From Gemmatimonadota bacterium (GTDB lineage: Bacteria; Gemmatimonadota; Gemmatimonadetes; Gemmatimonadales; GWC2-71-9), in assembly GCA_016720805.1 (NCBI GenBank), contig JADKJZ010000001.1, positions 558,001 through 622,000 of the forward strand: 64,000 nucleotides of DNA. The letters are read 5' to 3'. This document shows positions 54,414 to 63,122 of the stretch, piece after piece; position 1 is the stretch's first letter, and each line of letters starts with the position of its first letter. The notes beneath the pieces are model-generated. The model did not search any database, had not been told where the DNA came from, and was given only the letters and a program-made list of their open reading frames with translations. A program made the translations under genes and the position numbers.

Positions 54414-55056
54414 TGCCAAGATCTGCGGGCTGACCCGCCCGGCCGACGCGGCACTGGCCGCCGCACATGGCGCGAGTCGTCTGGGGGTGATTTTCGCCGG
54501 CGGTCCGCGGCAGCGCACCCCGGTCCAGGCGCGAGAGATCGTTGCGGCGGCGGATGGCGTCCCGGTGCTGGGCGTCTTCGGCACCCAGTCGGTCGAGGAG
54601 ATCCTGGCGGTCGCCGGGGCGGCGCGCCTGTCCGGGGCACAATTGCACGGGCCTTCGTCCGCCGAGGTCGCGAGGCGACTGCGCGCGGAAGGCCTCGAGG
54701 TCTGGCGCGTGGCGCGCGTCCCGCAGGGACAGCTCGCCATGCTGGTGACGTTCGCCGAGGAGGCTGATTTGGTCTTGCTGGAACCGCGCCTCCAGGGGGA
54801 GCCGCACGCCTCGGGAGGGCGCGGGGTGGCGATCGCACTTCCGGCGGCGCGCGAGGCGCGTCAGCAGTTGCCACCGACGGTTCGCGTCGGGCTGGCCGGT
54901 GGCCTGACCCCGGACACCCTCGCCGCCGCGATCCGGCTCGTCGGTCCTGACCTCGTGGATGTAAGTTCCGGGGTTGAAGGTGCGCCCGGGATCAAGGATC
55001 CCGCGCGGTTGATTCGCTTTCTGGAGATTGCGCGTGACGCTCACCCTGCCGCCTGA
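54403..55056 (+). CDS. trpF: Phosphoribosylanthranilate isomerase
   Basis: TIM-barrel enzyme isomerising N-phosphoribosylanthranilate. The catalytic cysteine lies in KICGLTRPADA (Cys8), with LGVIFAGGPRQRT, QLHGPSS and the phosphate-binding end VDVSSGVEGAPGIKD. It is 217 residues long. GTG 54403 overlaps the end of trpC by 11 bases, and the end overlaps the trpB start, indicating translational coupling. Confidence 0.95.
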   Translation: MAVDAKICGLTRPADAALAAAHGASRLGVIFAGGPRQRTPVQAREIVAAADGVPVLGVFGTQSVEEILAVAGAARLSGAQLHGPSSAEVARRLRAEGLEVWRVARVPQGQLAMLVTFAEEADLVLLEPRLQGEPHASGGRGVAIALPAAREARQQLPPTVRVGLAGGLTPDTLAAAIRLVGPDLVDVSSGVEGAPGIKDPARLIRFLEIARDAHPAA

Positions 55057-56236
55057 ATCCTCGGTCGCTGGTCGTTTCGGACCGTACGGCGGACGCTACG
55101 TCCCTGAGACGCTGGTTGCCGCGCTCGACGACTTGACCGCGCTCTACGACAGCGTGCGTCACGATCCGTCCTTCTGGGCGGAGTATCAGGCCCTGCTGGA
55201 GGAGATCGTCGGTCGGCCGTCGCGGCTGACGGATGCGCCGCGGTTCAGCGAGGCGGCGGGGGTTCGCGTCCTGCTGAAGCGCGAGGATCTCAATCACACC
55301 GGCGCCCACAAGATCAACAACACGATTGGCCAGGCGTTGCTGGCGCGGCGGATGGGGAAGCGGCGCATCATCGCGGAGACCGGGGCGGGGCAGCACGGCG
55401 TGGCGACGGCCACGATCTGTGCGCGCTTCGGTCTCGAGTGTGTGGTCTACATGGGCGAGGAGGATGTCGCTCGGCAGAACCTGAACGTCTACCGGATGCA
55501 GTTGCTTGGCGCGACGGTCGTCCCGGTGACTTCCGGGACGCGCACGCTCAAGGACGCCACCAACGAAGCGCTCCGCGACTGGGTCACCAACGTCCCCACG
55601 ACGCATTACATCATCGGCTCGGTCGTGGGTCCGGACCCGTTCCCGCGCATGGTTCGCGATTTCCAGTCGGTGATCGGCCAGGAATCGCGCGCCCAGGTGC
55701 TGACAAAGCTCGGGCGCCTGCCCAGCACGGTGGTGGCCTGCGTCGGCGGCGGGTCGAACGCGATGGGAATGTTCGCCGGCTTTCTGGATGATGCCGACGT
55801 CGCCCTGGTCGGCGTCGAGGCTGCGGGCGAGGGGATCGCCAGCGGCCATCACAGCGCGACGCTCTCTGCTGGCCGCCCCGGTGTCCTGCACGGCACGTTG
55901 TCGTACCTGCTCCAGGACGCGGATGGCCAAGTGTCACCGGCCCACTCGGTGTCGGCGGGACTCGACTATCCGGGCGTCGGCCCCGAGCACAGCTACCTGC
56001 GCGACACGCGCCGTGTTGCGTACCATGCCGTGGGCGACGACGAGGCCCTGGCCGCCTTCCAGTCCTTCACGCGGATGGAAGGAATCATCCCGGCGCTCGA
56101 GACGGCCCATGCCATCGCGTGGATTCAGGGGCAGCGCGGACAGTGGCACGCCGACGATCTGGTCCTGCTCTGCCTCAGCGGGCGCGGCGACAAGGACGTG
56201 GCGCATGTGGCGGCCGTGCTCGAGGCGCGCCGGTGA
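55034..56236 (+). CDS. trpB: Tryptophan synthase beta chain
   Basis: PLP enzyme condensing indole with serine. The PLP lysine is Lys93 in NHTGAHKINNTIGQ. Also seen: FGPYGGRYVPETL, ETGAGQHGVATATICA, the glycine-rich phosphate site CVGGGSNAMGMF, and SAGLDYPGVGPEHS typical of the TrpB1 class that pairs with TrpA. GTG 55034 is preferred to TTG 55028 because GGAG (55023-55026) is 7 bases upstream. Its TGA overlaps the next GTG. Notably trpA is not next but two genes further. Confidence 0.97.
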   Translation: MTLTLPPESSVAGRFGPYGGRYVPETLVAALDDLTALYDSVRHDPSFWAEYQALLEEIVGRPSRLTDAPRFSEAAGVRVLLKREDLNHTGAHKINNTIGQALLARRMGKRRIIAETGAGQHGVATATICARFGLECVVYMGEEDVARQNLNVYRMQLLGATVVPVTSGTRTLKDATNEALRDWVTNVPTTHYIIGSVVGPDPFPRMVRDFQSVIGQESRAQVLTKLGRLPSTVVACVGGGSNAMGMFAGFLDDADVALVGVEAAGEGIASGHHSATLSAGRPGVLHGTLSYLLQDADGQVSPAHSVSAGLDYPGVGPEHSYLRDTRRVAYHAVGDDEALAAFQSFTRMEGIIPALETAHAIAWIQGQRGQWHADDLVLLCLSGRGDKDVAHVAAVLEARR

Positions 56237-57906
56237 CCTCGCCCCTGGTCGCACCGCCGGCACCCACCGATGTGCGGGTGGTCGAGGAGTTGCTGCGGGC
56301 GCTCGCGAAGGGTCAGCGGGCGCTGCAGATGTATCTCCCCAACAACCCCGTCTACCAGCGATCGATCGAGCAGGTGGCCGAGGCGTTCGGACCGGTGTGG
56401 GGCGTGACGGGGCGGCTGGTGCTGGACCTGCAGGACGGTGAGCTGCAGTGGGAGGGCGTGTCGCTGCAATACGGGGCGTCGCGCGCGGAAGGGTTCGCGG
56501 CGCAGCTGCATCAGGACGGATTGCGCCGGCTGGTCCTGCTGCCCGGTGTCGAGTCGGAGGAGATCACCCGCTTTCTCGCGGTGATGAATCGCGCCCGGCT
56601 GTTGCCGAAGGATGCGAGTGACGATCTCCTCACGCTGCTCTGGGAGCAGCAGTTCGTGCTGATCGCCTACACCTTCGTCGAGGCGCTCAGCGACGGCGTC
56701 GAGTTCCTGCAATCAGGCGGCGCACCAGACGCCGCGCAGGATCCCGGGGCCGTCCGCGAAAAGGTGGAGCAGGATCCGGGCGGCGCGGTGGCGCCGGCCG
56801 ATCTGGACGCGGCACCGTTCTTCCTCGACGAGGCCGAGTTGCGCTTGATGCAGAGCGAGCTTGAGGAAGAGTATCGCCGCGACATTCGCACCGCCGCCAT
56901 CGATGCGCTGCTCGACGTCCTCGAGGGACAACGCGAGCCGGCGGTGCGGCGTGAGGTCGTCGCGCTGCTCGAGGACGTCTTGCCGTCCCAACTGGCGGTG
57001 GGTGGCTTTCGTGCCGTCGCCCGCATCCTCAGGGAATTGCGCGTCATCGCGGTGCGGGCGGCCGGCCTGGAACAGTCGCTGCACGATGCCATCCTTTCCT
57101 TCGAAGAGCGACTCTCCCAACCCGACATTCTCGAGCAGCTCTTCCGCACCCTCGAAGATCCCGCGACCCGGCCGGCCGAAGACGAGATCGGCGAGGTGTT
57201 GCGGGAACTCAAGCCTGGCGCACTGCCGATCGTGCTGGTGCACCTCGGCCGGAGCATCGCCCCGGAGATCCGCCGGGCGCTCCTCCCGAGTGTCGAACAG
57301 CTGGCGCGGAGCCGCCCGCAGGCACTGCAGGAAGTGCTTGATGCCGGAAGCAGCGACGCCGTCGAGCCGGCGATCGACCTGGTCGCCCGGCTCGGCCTGA
57401 ACGCGCTGGTGCCGTCGGTCGCCGCGCGCCTCGTGGATGGCACGGTCGGCGTGCGCGTCGCGGCACTGAACGCGCTTGGCGGCTTTGGCACGCCGTCGGC
57501 GATCACGGCCATCGAGTCGGCCCTGGCCGATGAGGAGCGCACCGTCCGCCAGACCGCGCTGACCATCCTGCTCACGCGCGGCGGCTCCGGGGGCACGCTG
57601 GCGAAGCTCGAGTCGCTGCTCTTCACGGGGAAGGACCAGGACTGGGAGCGCAGCGAGCGGCGCGCCCTCTTCGAAGCGTATGGGCAGCTGGCTGGTCCGC
57701 CAGCGATCGCCCGGTTGCGGGACTTGATCGCCCCGCGCGGCCTGCTGCGACGCAAGGAGCTGCCGGACGTGCGGGCCTGCGCCATCTTCGCGCTGGCCAA
57801 GATCCGCACCTTCGAAGCGCGTCTCGTGGTCGACCAGTTCACGGCCGACAAGGAAGCGATCGTGCGCAGCGCCGCCAACGCCGTGCTCCGGGACTGGCTC
57901 GCATGA
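56233..57906 (+). CDS. HEAT-repeat protein with N-terminal module shared with the next gene
   Basis: A 557-residue soluble protein. Residues about 15-160 form an N-terminal module (GQRALQMYLPNNPVYQRS, then LDLQDGELQWEGV and a helical part LLPGVESEEITRFLAVM) that resembles the start of the following HD-GYP protein. A linker rich in Ala, Asp and Pro (about 160-195) leads to HEAT-like helical pairs to the end, e.g. VGVRVAALNALGGFGTPSAI and ERTVRQTALTILL, a fold for protein contacts. No enzyme motif is seen. GTG 56233 overlaps the trpB stop and its stop overlaps the HD-GYP ATG, so the pair is coupled to trp translation. A scaffold or sensor role is an inference. Confidence 0.8.
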   Translation: MTSPLVAPPAPTDVRVVEELLRALAKGQRALQMYLPNNPVYQRSIEQVAEAFGPVWGVTGRLVLDLQDGELQWEGVSLQYGASRAEGFAAQLHQDGLRRLVLLPGVESEEITRFLAVMNRARLLPKDASDDLLTLLWEQQFVLIAYTFVEALSDGVEFLQSGGAPDAAQDPGAVREKVEQDPGGAVAPADLDAAPFFLDEAELRLMQSELEEEYRRDIRTAAIDALLDVLEGQREPAVRREVVALLEDVLPSQLAVGGFRAVARILRELRVIAVRAAGLEQSLHDAILSFEERLSQPDILEQLFRTLEDPATRPAEDEIGEVLRELKPGALPIVLVHLGRSIAPEIRRALLPSVEQLARSRPQALQEVLDAGSSDAVEPAIDLVARLGLNALVPSVAARLVDGTVGVRVAALNALGGFGTPSAITAIESALADEERTVRQTALTILLTRGGSGGTLAKLESLLFTGKDQDWERSERRALFEAYGQLAGPPAIARLRDLIAPRGLLRRKELPDVRACAIFALAKIRTFEARLVVDQFTADKEAIVRSAANAVLRDWLA

Positions 57907-59345
57907 CCGACGCACCTCGCGATGATGCGCAGCTGCGCGCATCCGGCCGGGCCCTGCTCGTCGCGATCCACGGCGCCGGGCGCGCGCTCAAGCTCTACCC
58001 CGTCGAGAATGTCGCAGTGCAGCGGGCGCTCGACGACCTGGTGGCGACCGGCGAGAGCCTGCTCCGGCTCGAAGGGGCGATCGATGTCCGGCTGAGTGGC
58101 GACGTCATCTTCGTCAATCAGACACGGCTCCGGCTCGGGCTCGACAACTTCGCCGCGTTCAGCGGCTTCGTCAGCCTGATGCACAGTTGCGGGATCGGCG
58201 TCCTCCGGGTCGAGGACGGCGTGACCCGGCGTGAATGGCAGGCATGGCTCTCGATTCTCGGCTCCCTTCCCACGGCCGACGAGCCGCTCGAGCGGATGGA
58301 CCAGCTTCGCCAGCGCATGCAGCAGGCCGATATCACCTGTCTCATGGTCGAGACCGGTGGCGGCGACGGGGAGGAGGGGCCGCAGGCCGACGAGGCGCTC
58401 GAACGGGCCAAGCGGACCTACGCGCATGGCGTGGCGGTGGCGCGTGACGTGGTGTCGGGCGTGCGCATGGGACGGACGCCGAGTGTGCGACGACTCAAGC
58501 GCGCGATCCAGTTGATCGTCGACCAGGTGCTCGAGAACGAGCTCTCGATCGCCGGACTCACCACGTTGCGCGACTACGACGAGTACACCTTCACCCACTG
58601 CGTCAACGTCTGCATCTTCTCGGTCGCGCTGGGCAAGCGACTCGGGCTGGACCGGCGACAACTGTACGACCTTGGCCTCGCGGCCCTGTTGCACGACATC
58701 GGGAAGTCGCGGCTCGACATCCAGATCGTGAACAAGGACTCGGCCCTCGATGACCAGGAGTGGCGCCAGATGCAGGCCCACCCCTGGCTCGGCACGCTGA
58801 CGCTGTTCAAGATGCGCGAGGGCGAGGAGCTCCCCTATCGGGCAATTCTGGCCGCACACGAGCACCACATGAAGGTGGATCTCAGCGGCTATCCCCGACC
58901 GATTCGGCCTCGCCGGCTGGGGCTCTTCTCGCGACTGGTCGCCGTGGCCGACGGCTACGACGCGGCGACGACGCGACGCTCGTACCAGACCGAGCCGTGG
59001 GAGCCGGAGGCGGTGCTCCGCGAGATGTGGCTCAACGCCAATCGCGGGTACGACCTGACGCTCGTCAAGGCGCTGATCAACATGCTGGGGATTTATCCCG
59101 TCGGCAGTTGCGTGATCCTCGACACCTACGAGGTCGCGATCGTCGCAGGCATCGGTCCCGACCCCGAGCAGCTGAACCGTCCGCTGGTCCGCATTGCCAT
59201 CGATTCGGCCGGCGGGCTGGTGCCCGCGCCGGGGCAGCTGGTCGATCTCTCCGTTGCGGGTCCCGATGGGACCTATTCTCGCAGCATCATGAAAGTGACT
59301 TCCCCGGACCGCTATGGGCTCGTCGTCGGTGATTTCTTTGTCTGA
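57903..59345 (+). CDS. HD-GYP domain protein with shared N-terminal module
   Basis: A 480-residue putative cyclic-di-GMP phosphodiesterase or related metal hydrolase. The N-terminal module (about 12-130; GAGRALKLYPVENVAVQRA, VRLSGDVIFVN, GVTRREWQAWLSIL) parallels that of the preceding HEAT protein. The HD-GYP part has THCVNVCIFSVALGKRLGL, HDIGK at 264-268 and HHMKVDLSGYP at 321-331. Compared with the usual HHExxDGxGYP the Glu is Met and the Gly is Leu, so activity may differ. A C-terminal domain (about 390-480) follows. It has no membrane segment. ATG 57903 overlaps the HEAT gene stop (ATGA), and its end overlaps trpA. Confidence 0.88.
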   Translation: MTDAPRDDAQLRASGRALLVAIHGAGRALKLYPVENVAVQRALDDLVATGESLLRLEGAIDVRLSGDVIFVNQTRLRLGLDNFAAFSGFVSLMHSCGIGVLRVEDGVTRREWQAWLSILGSLPTADEPLERMDQLRQRMQQADITCLMVETGGGDGEEGPQADEALERAKRTYAHGVAVARDVVSGVRMGRTPSVRRLKRAIQLIVDQVLENELSIAGLTTLRDYDEYTFTHCVNVCIFSVALGKRLGLDRRQLYDLGLAALLHDIGKSRLDIQIVNKDSALDDQEWRQMQAHPWLGTLTLFKMREGEELPYRAILAAHEHHMKVDLSGYPRPIRPRRLGLFSRLVAVADGYDAATTRRSYQTEPWEPEAVLREMWLNANRGYDLTLVKALINMLGIYPVGSCVILDTYEVAIVAGIGPDPEQLNRPLVRIAIDSAGGLVPAPGQLVDLSVAGPDGTYSRSIMKVTSPDRYGLVVGDFFV

Positions 59346-60120
59346 TTCCGCGCTTGATCGCACCTGGGCCGACCTGCGCCGCGAGGGTCGGACCGGGCTG
59401 GTTCCGTACCTGACCGCCGGCTTTCCGACCCTCGACGATTCGCTGGCGGCGCTTCAGTCGGCGGATGCGCACGCCGACGTCATCGAAGTCGGCGTGCCGT
59501 TCTCCGATCCGCTGGCCGACGGCCCGACAATTCAGGCTTCGACGTTTCGCGCCCTCGAGAACGGGATGACACTCCCGAAGACGCTCGACCTGATTGCCCG
59601 TGCCTCGCTGCGGGCGCCGGTCGTCCTCTTCTCCTATCTCAATCCGGTGCTGCAGTACGGCGTCGACCGCCTGGTGCACGACGCGGCCAGCGTCGGCGTG
59701 TCCGGGTTGTTGCTCACCGATCTCCCGGCCGGCGCGGATGCCGCACTCGAATCCACGGTGCAGCGGTCGCCGCTTGACCTGATCCGACTGGTCGCGCCGA
59801 CGTCGTCGGCGTCGCGGATCGCGACCGCCGTCGGCGGCGGGCAGGGATTCGTGTACCTGATTGCTCGGCTCGGGGTGACCGGTGCCTCGCGAGATCTCGC
59901 GGACGGATTGGCCGCCTCGGTGGCATCGGTGCGAGCCGCCACGACGTTGCCGATCGCCGTCGGTTTCGGCATCTCGACGCCAGAGCAGGCTCGTGCCGTG
60001 GGAGGCCTCGCTGACGGTGTTGTGGTCGGCAGCGCCCTGGTGGACGTCCTCGGGCGTGAAGGTGTCGCGGGGGCGGACCGTTTCCTCGCCGGACTCCGGT
60101 CCGCACTGGACAGCGCCTGA
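59338..60120 (+). CDS. trpA: Tryptophan synthase alpha chain
   Basis: Cleaves indole-3-glycerol phosphate to indole, which passes to TrpB. The catalytic Glu and Asp are in DVIEVGVPFSDPLADGP. LVPYLTAGFPT, IARLGVTGAS and GFGISTPEQA complete the TIM-barrel pattern. TTG 59338 (260 residues) fits the family N-terminus, overlaps the HD-GYP stop by 8 bases and has GGTGA 5 bases upstream. ATG 59314 or GTG 59329 would add a few non-conserved residues. The stop overlaps the folK ATG. Confidence 0.95.
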   Translation: MSDSALDRTWADLRREGRTGLVPYLTAGFPTLDDSLAALQSADAHADVIEVGVPFSDPLADGPTIQASTFRALENGMTLPKTLDLIARASLRAPVVLFSYLNPVLQYGVDRLVHDAASVGVSGLLLTDLPAGADAALESTVQRSPLDLIRLVAPTSSASRIATAVGGGQGFVYLIARLGVTGASRDLADGLAASVASVRAATTLPIAVGFGISTPEQARAVGGLADGVVVGSALVDVLGREGVAGADRFLAGLRSALDSA

Positions 60121-60533
60121 TGCCGGCGGCCCGCGCGTTCGTGGCCCTCGGCAGCAACCTGGGAGACCGCGTGGCAATGCTGGCCCTAGGACGGCGCGAA
60201 CTGGCAGCCTTGCCGGACACGACGCTTCGGGCCGAGACCGCGCCGGAAGAGACCGCACCACTGGGCGGAATGGCGCAGCCGACCTACTTGAACCAGATGG
60301 TGCTCCTCGATACCCGACTGGCACCGCTCGTCTTGCTGGCCGCCTGTCATCGGATCGAGGAACAGGCGGGACGCACGCGAAGTGAAGCGTGGGCCTCGCG
60401 CACGCTCGACCTCGACGTGGTACGGTATGCCGATCTGCTTTGCGACACGCCGACGCTGGTGTTGCCGCATCCCGGACTTCGTGATCGCCTGTTCTGGGCC
60501 CGCGAAGTCGCGACCTTGGAGTCCCATGGCTGA
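60120..60533 (+). CDS. folK: 2-amino-4-hydroxy-6-hydroxymethyldihydropteridine pyrophosphokinase
   Basis: Transfers pyrophosphate from ATP to the pterin precursor of folate. The 137-residue protein is somewhat short but complete: FVALGSNLGDR at the start, LNQMVLLDT, and the signature ASRTLDLDVVRYAD with its metal-binding aspartates, then LPHPGLRDR. It overlaps trpA by one base and panB by 8 bases. folC lies separately at 20.1 kb; folP and folB are not seen. Confidence 0.93.
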   Translation: MPAARAFVALGSNLGDRVAMLALGRRELAALPDTTLRAETAPEETAPLGGMAQPTYLNQMVLLDTRLAPLVLLAACHRIEEQAGRTRSEAWASRTLDLDVVRYADLLCDTPTLVLPHPGLRDRLFWAREVATLESHG

Positions 60534-61332
60534 CCGTCCCCTGACGATGCCCGATCTGGCCCTCCGGAAACGTGATGGTGTGCCGATCGTGATGCTGACC
60601 TGCTACGACGCACTCTTTGCCCGATTGCTCGAAGGGGCGGGCGTGGACATCCTGCTGGTCGGTGATTCGGTCAACGAGGTGCTCGCCGGGCGGCGATCGA
60701 CGCTCAGTGCGACGCTCGACCAGATGATCTACCACGCGGCCAGCGTGCGGCGCGGCGCAGAGCGGACGCCGATCGTCGTCGACATGCCGTTCCTCACCTA
60801 CCAGGTGTCGATCGAAGACGCCATCCGGAACGCCGGACGGGTCATGGCGGAGACCGACTGCCACGCAGTCAAGATCGAGGGTGGCGAGGTGATGGCGCCG
60901 ACGGTCGAGGCACTGGTCGCGCGGGGCATCCCGGTCGTGGGCCACCTCGGTCTCACGCCGCAGAGCGTGCACGCGCTCGGCGGCTACCGCGTGCAGGGCC
61001 GTGGGCTGACGGCCGCCGAGCGACTGCGCACGGATGCGCAGGCGCTGGAAGCCGCCGGGGCGAGCGCCATCGTCCTCGAGCTCGTGCCGCGGGATCTCGC
61101 TACCGAGATCTCCGCGACGCTGCGCATCCCGACCATCGGCATCGGCGCCGGCGTGGGCTGCGACGGGCAAGTGCTGGTGCTGCAGGATATGCTTGGACTG
61201 AACGCGGGGTTCCAGCCGAAGTTCCTCCGCCGCTATGCCGAGCTGGCCGAGACCGTGCAAGCTGCGGCCCGGCAGTTCGGCGACGACGTGCGGGCACGTC
61301 GCTACCCTGACGATGAGCATTCCTTCGAATGA
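60526..61332 (+). CDS. panB: 3-methyl-2-oxobutanoate hydroxymethyltransferase
   Basis: First committed step of pantothenate synthesis (ketoisovalerate to ketopantoate with methylene-THF). The 268 residues include VMLTCYDALFARLLEGAGVDILLVGDS, DMPFLTYQVS, VKIEGG and GHLGLTPQSVH, IGIGAGVGCDGQVLV, all diagnostic. ATG 60526 overlaps the end of folK; folate and pantothenate synthesis are linked here through the methylene-THF cofactor. The stop overlaps panC (ATGA). Confidence 0.97.
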   Translation: MADRPLTMPDLALRKRDGVPIVMLTCYDALFARLLEGAGVDILLVGDSVNEVLAGRRSTLSATLDQMIYHAASVRRGAERTPIVVDMPFLTYQVSIEDAIRNAGRVMAETDCHAVKIEGGEVMAPTVEALVARGIPVVGHLGLTPQSVHALGGYRVQGRGLTAAERLRTDAQALEAAGASAIVLELVPRDLATEISATLRIPTIGIGAGVGCDGQVLVLQDMLGLNAGFQPKFLRRYAELAETVQAAARQFGDDVRARRYPDDEHSFE

Positions 61333-62192
61333 CCACCCTTGAACAGCACGCCACCATCGCGGGGCTTCGTGCCGCCCTTGCCGCGCACCGGCACGCCGGC
61401 CGACGCATCGCGCTGGTGCCGACCATGGGCTTCCTCCATGAAGGCCATCTGGCCCTGGTTGACGCCGCCCGCAGCCAGGCCGACGTGGTGGTGATGTCGA
61501 TCTTCGTCAACCCGCGGCAGTTTCAGCCCGGCGAGGATTTCGACAACTACCCGCGCGATCTCGCGCACGATCACGCGCTGGCCGAGGCGCGTCGTGTCGA
61601 CATCCTCTTCACACCGGATGTCGGCGAGATGTATGGCAGTGGCGACGAACTTCGGATCGTCGCCGGTGAGACCGCCGCGCGCTGGGAGGGCGAGTTTCGG
61701 CCCGGGCACTTCGACGGGGTGCTCACGGTGGTGGCCAAGCTCTTCAACATCGTCCAGCCGGACGTCGTGTGCTTCGGGCAGAAGGACATCCAGCAAGTCA
61801 CCCTGATCCGGCGGATGATCCAGGAACTCGACATTCCGGTGCGACTCCACATCTCGCCGACCGTGCGCGAGGTCGACGGGCTGGCCCGGAGCTCCCGCAA
61901 CGTCTATCTGGCCCCCGCCGAACGGGTGCAGGCGTTGGCGTTGTCGCGCGCGCTCCGGGCGGCCGAGGCGACCTTCGAACAGGGCGAGACCAGCGCGGCC
62001 ACGCTGGAACGCGTGGTGCGGACGGTGCTGGAGGAGGAGCCGGAGATCACCACGGACTATATTGCGGTCGTCGAGCCGCGACGGCTCGCCCCGGTGTCGA
62101 CCGTCGATGCCGGAACGATCATTGCGCTGGCCGCCCGCGTGGGGCGCACGCGATTGATCGACAATGTGATCCTTGGAGACGAGGACGTCTGA
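61329..62192 (+). CDS. panC: Pantothenate synthetase
   Basis: ATP-dependent condensation of pantoate and beta-alanine. The 287 residues show the nucleotidyltransferase motif VPTMGFLHEGHLALVD, SIFVNPRQFQPGEDFDNYPR, VCFGQKDIQQVTLIRRM and the KMSKS-like region LARSSRNVYL. ATG 61329 overlaps the panB stop. It lies one base from the panD start. Confidence 0.97.
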   Translation: MTTLEQHATIAGLRAALAAHRHAGRRIALVPTMGFLHEGHLALVDAARSQADVVVMSIFVNPRQFQPGEDFDNYPRDLAHDHALAEARRVDILFTPDVGEMYGSGDELRIVAGETAARWEGEFRPGHFDGVLTVVAKLFNIVQPDVVCFGQKDIQQVTLIRRMIQELDIPVRLHISPTVREVDGLARSSRNVYLAPAERVQALALSRALRAAEATFEQGETSAATLERVVRTVLEEEPEITTDYIAVVEPRRLAPVSTVDAGTIIALAARVGRTRLIDNVILGDEDV

Positions 62193-62193
62193 C

Positions 62194-62553
62194 GTGCGCC
62201 GACGCTTGATGAAGTCCAAGGTTCACCGCGCCACCATCACCGCCGCCGATCTCCACTACGAGGGATCGTTGACGCTCGACACGGACTTGATGGCCGCGGC
62301 GAACCTGGTGGAATACGAGGAAATCCAGGTGGTGAACGTGAACAACGCCCAGCGGTTCACGACGTATGTCATCCCGGGGCCGGCCGGCAGCGGCGTGGTG
62401 CAGCTGAACGGCGCTGCAGCGCGCCTCGGCATGGTGGGTGACCTCGTGATCCTGATCGCGTATGGGGACGTCGAGGACCACGAAGTGGCCGCCTTCACGC
62501 CCGCCGTCGTCTTCGTGGACGGACAGAATCGGCGGGTCGAGCCGGCCGCGTGA
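62194..62553 (+). CDS. panD: Aspartate 1-decarboxylase
   Basis: Makes beta-alanine for pantothenate. The pyruvoyl enzyme is made as a 119-residue proenzyme that cleaves itself at Gly24-Ser25 (LHYEGSLTLD). With GTG 62194 the cleavage site falls at the canonical position, and RRRLMKSKVHRATIT matches the family start, so GTG is preferred to ATG 62209. NNAQRFTTYVI and GDLVILIAYG are also conserved. It completes the panB-panC-panD set. The stop overlaps the next GTG. Confidence 0.96.
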   Translation: MRRRLMKSKVHRATITAADLHYEGSLTLDTDLMAAANLVEYEEIQVVNVNNAQRFTTYVIPGPAGSGVVQLNGAAARLGMVGDLVILIAYGDVEDHEVAAFTPAVVFVDGQNRRVEPAA

Positions 62554-63122
62554 CGCAGCCGCCGGCCCCGCCACTCGCCACGGCCCAGGACGGACTCCCG
62601 CCCTGGGCCGTCGTCTCGCCGCGTCGGCGCGAACATATCGGCCGCGTCGTGGCACTCCTGCGGCACTGGACCGTGGCGATGAAGTTGGCCCCTGACGAGT
62701 CGGCGCGATGGCTTCGGGCCGGATGGTTGCATGACGCGCTGCGTGACGCGCCCGAGGCCGAGATGCGCCGCTGGGCCCCGACCGTGGACGGACCGGTGGA
62801 ATTGCGCCACGGACCCGCCGCGGCGGCGCGGGCCGAGCTCGAGGGCGAGGCCAACGCCGACGTGCTCAGTGCCGTGCGCTGGCACTCGGTCGGGTGGGTC
62901 GGCTGGGGACGGACGGGTCGGGCGCTCTATTGCGCCGATTTCCTCGAGCCGGGACGCACGTTCGATCAGGAAGGGCGGGCGGCGCTGGCCGAACGCTTCC
63001 CGGAGGCGCCGGACGAGGTGCTCCGCCAAGTGGTGGTGGCACGCTTCGCGTACGCCGACAGCCAGGGATGGAGTCATCCGCCGGAGAGCGCCGAGTTTCG
63101 GCGGGTCATCTGCGGATGCTGA
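62550..63122 (+). CDS. yqeK: YqeK-like HD-domain phosphohydrolase
   Basis: A 190-residue HD-domain protein resembling YqeK, a hydrolase of diadenosine tetraphosphate. Motifs are RREHIGRVVALLRHW, the metal pair in WLHDALRD, LRHGPAAAARAEL, AVRWHSVG and LYCADFLEPGRTF; these parallel the YqeK order. It usually sits near nadD and rsfS; here nadD is absent and panD precedes. GTG 62550 overlaps the panD stop. The exact substrate is inferred. Confidence 0.75.
   Translation: MTQPPAPPLATAQDGLPPWAVVSPRRREHIGRVVALLRHWTVAMKLAPDESARWLRAGWLHDALRDAPEAEMRRWAPTVDGPVELRHGPAAAARAELEGEANADVLSAVRWHSVGWVGWGRTGRALYCADFLEPGRTFDQEGRAALAERFPEAPDEVLRQVVVARFAYADSQGWSHPPESAEFRRVICGC

Noticed and set aside
56667..59363. 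898-codon open frame on the minus strand
   Set aside because: Antisense to the HEAT and HD-GYP genes, with the composition of a shadow frame. The plus-strand proteins have recognisable motifs and overlapping starts and stops.
59287..61320. 677-codon open frame on the minus strand
   Set aside because: Antisense to trpA, folK and panB, all of which carry clear family signatures.
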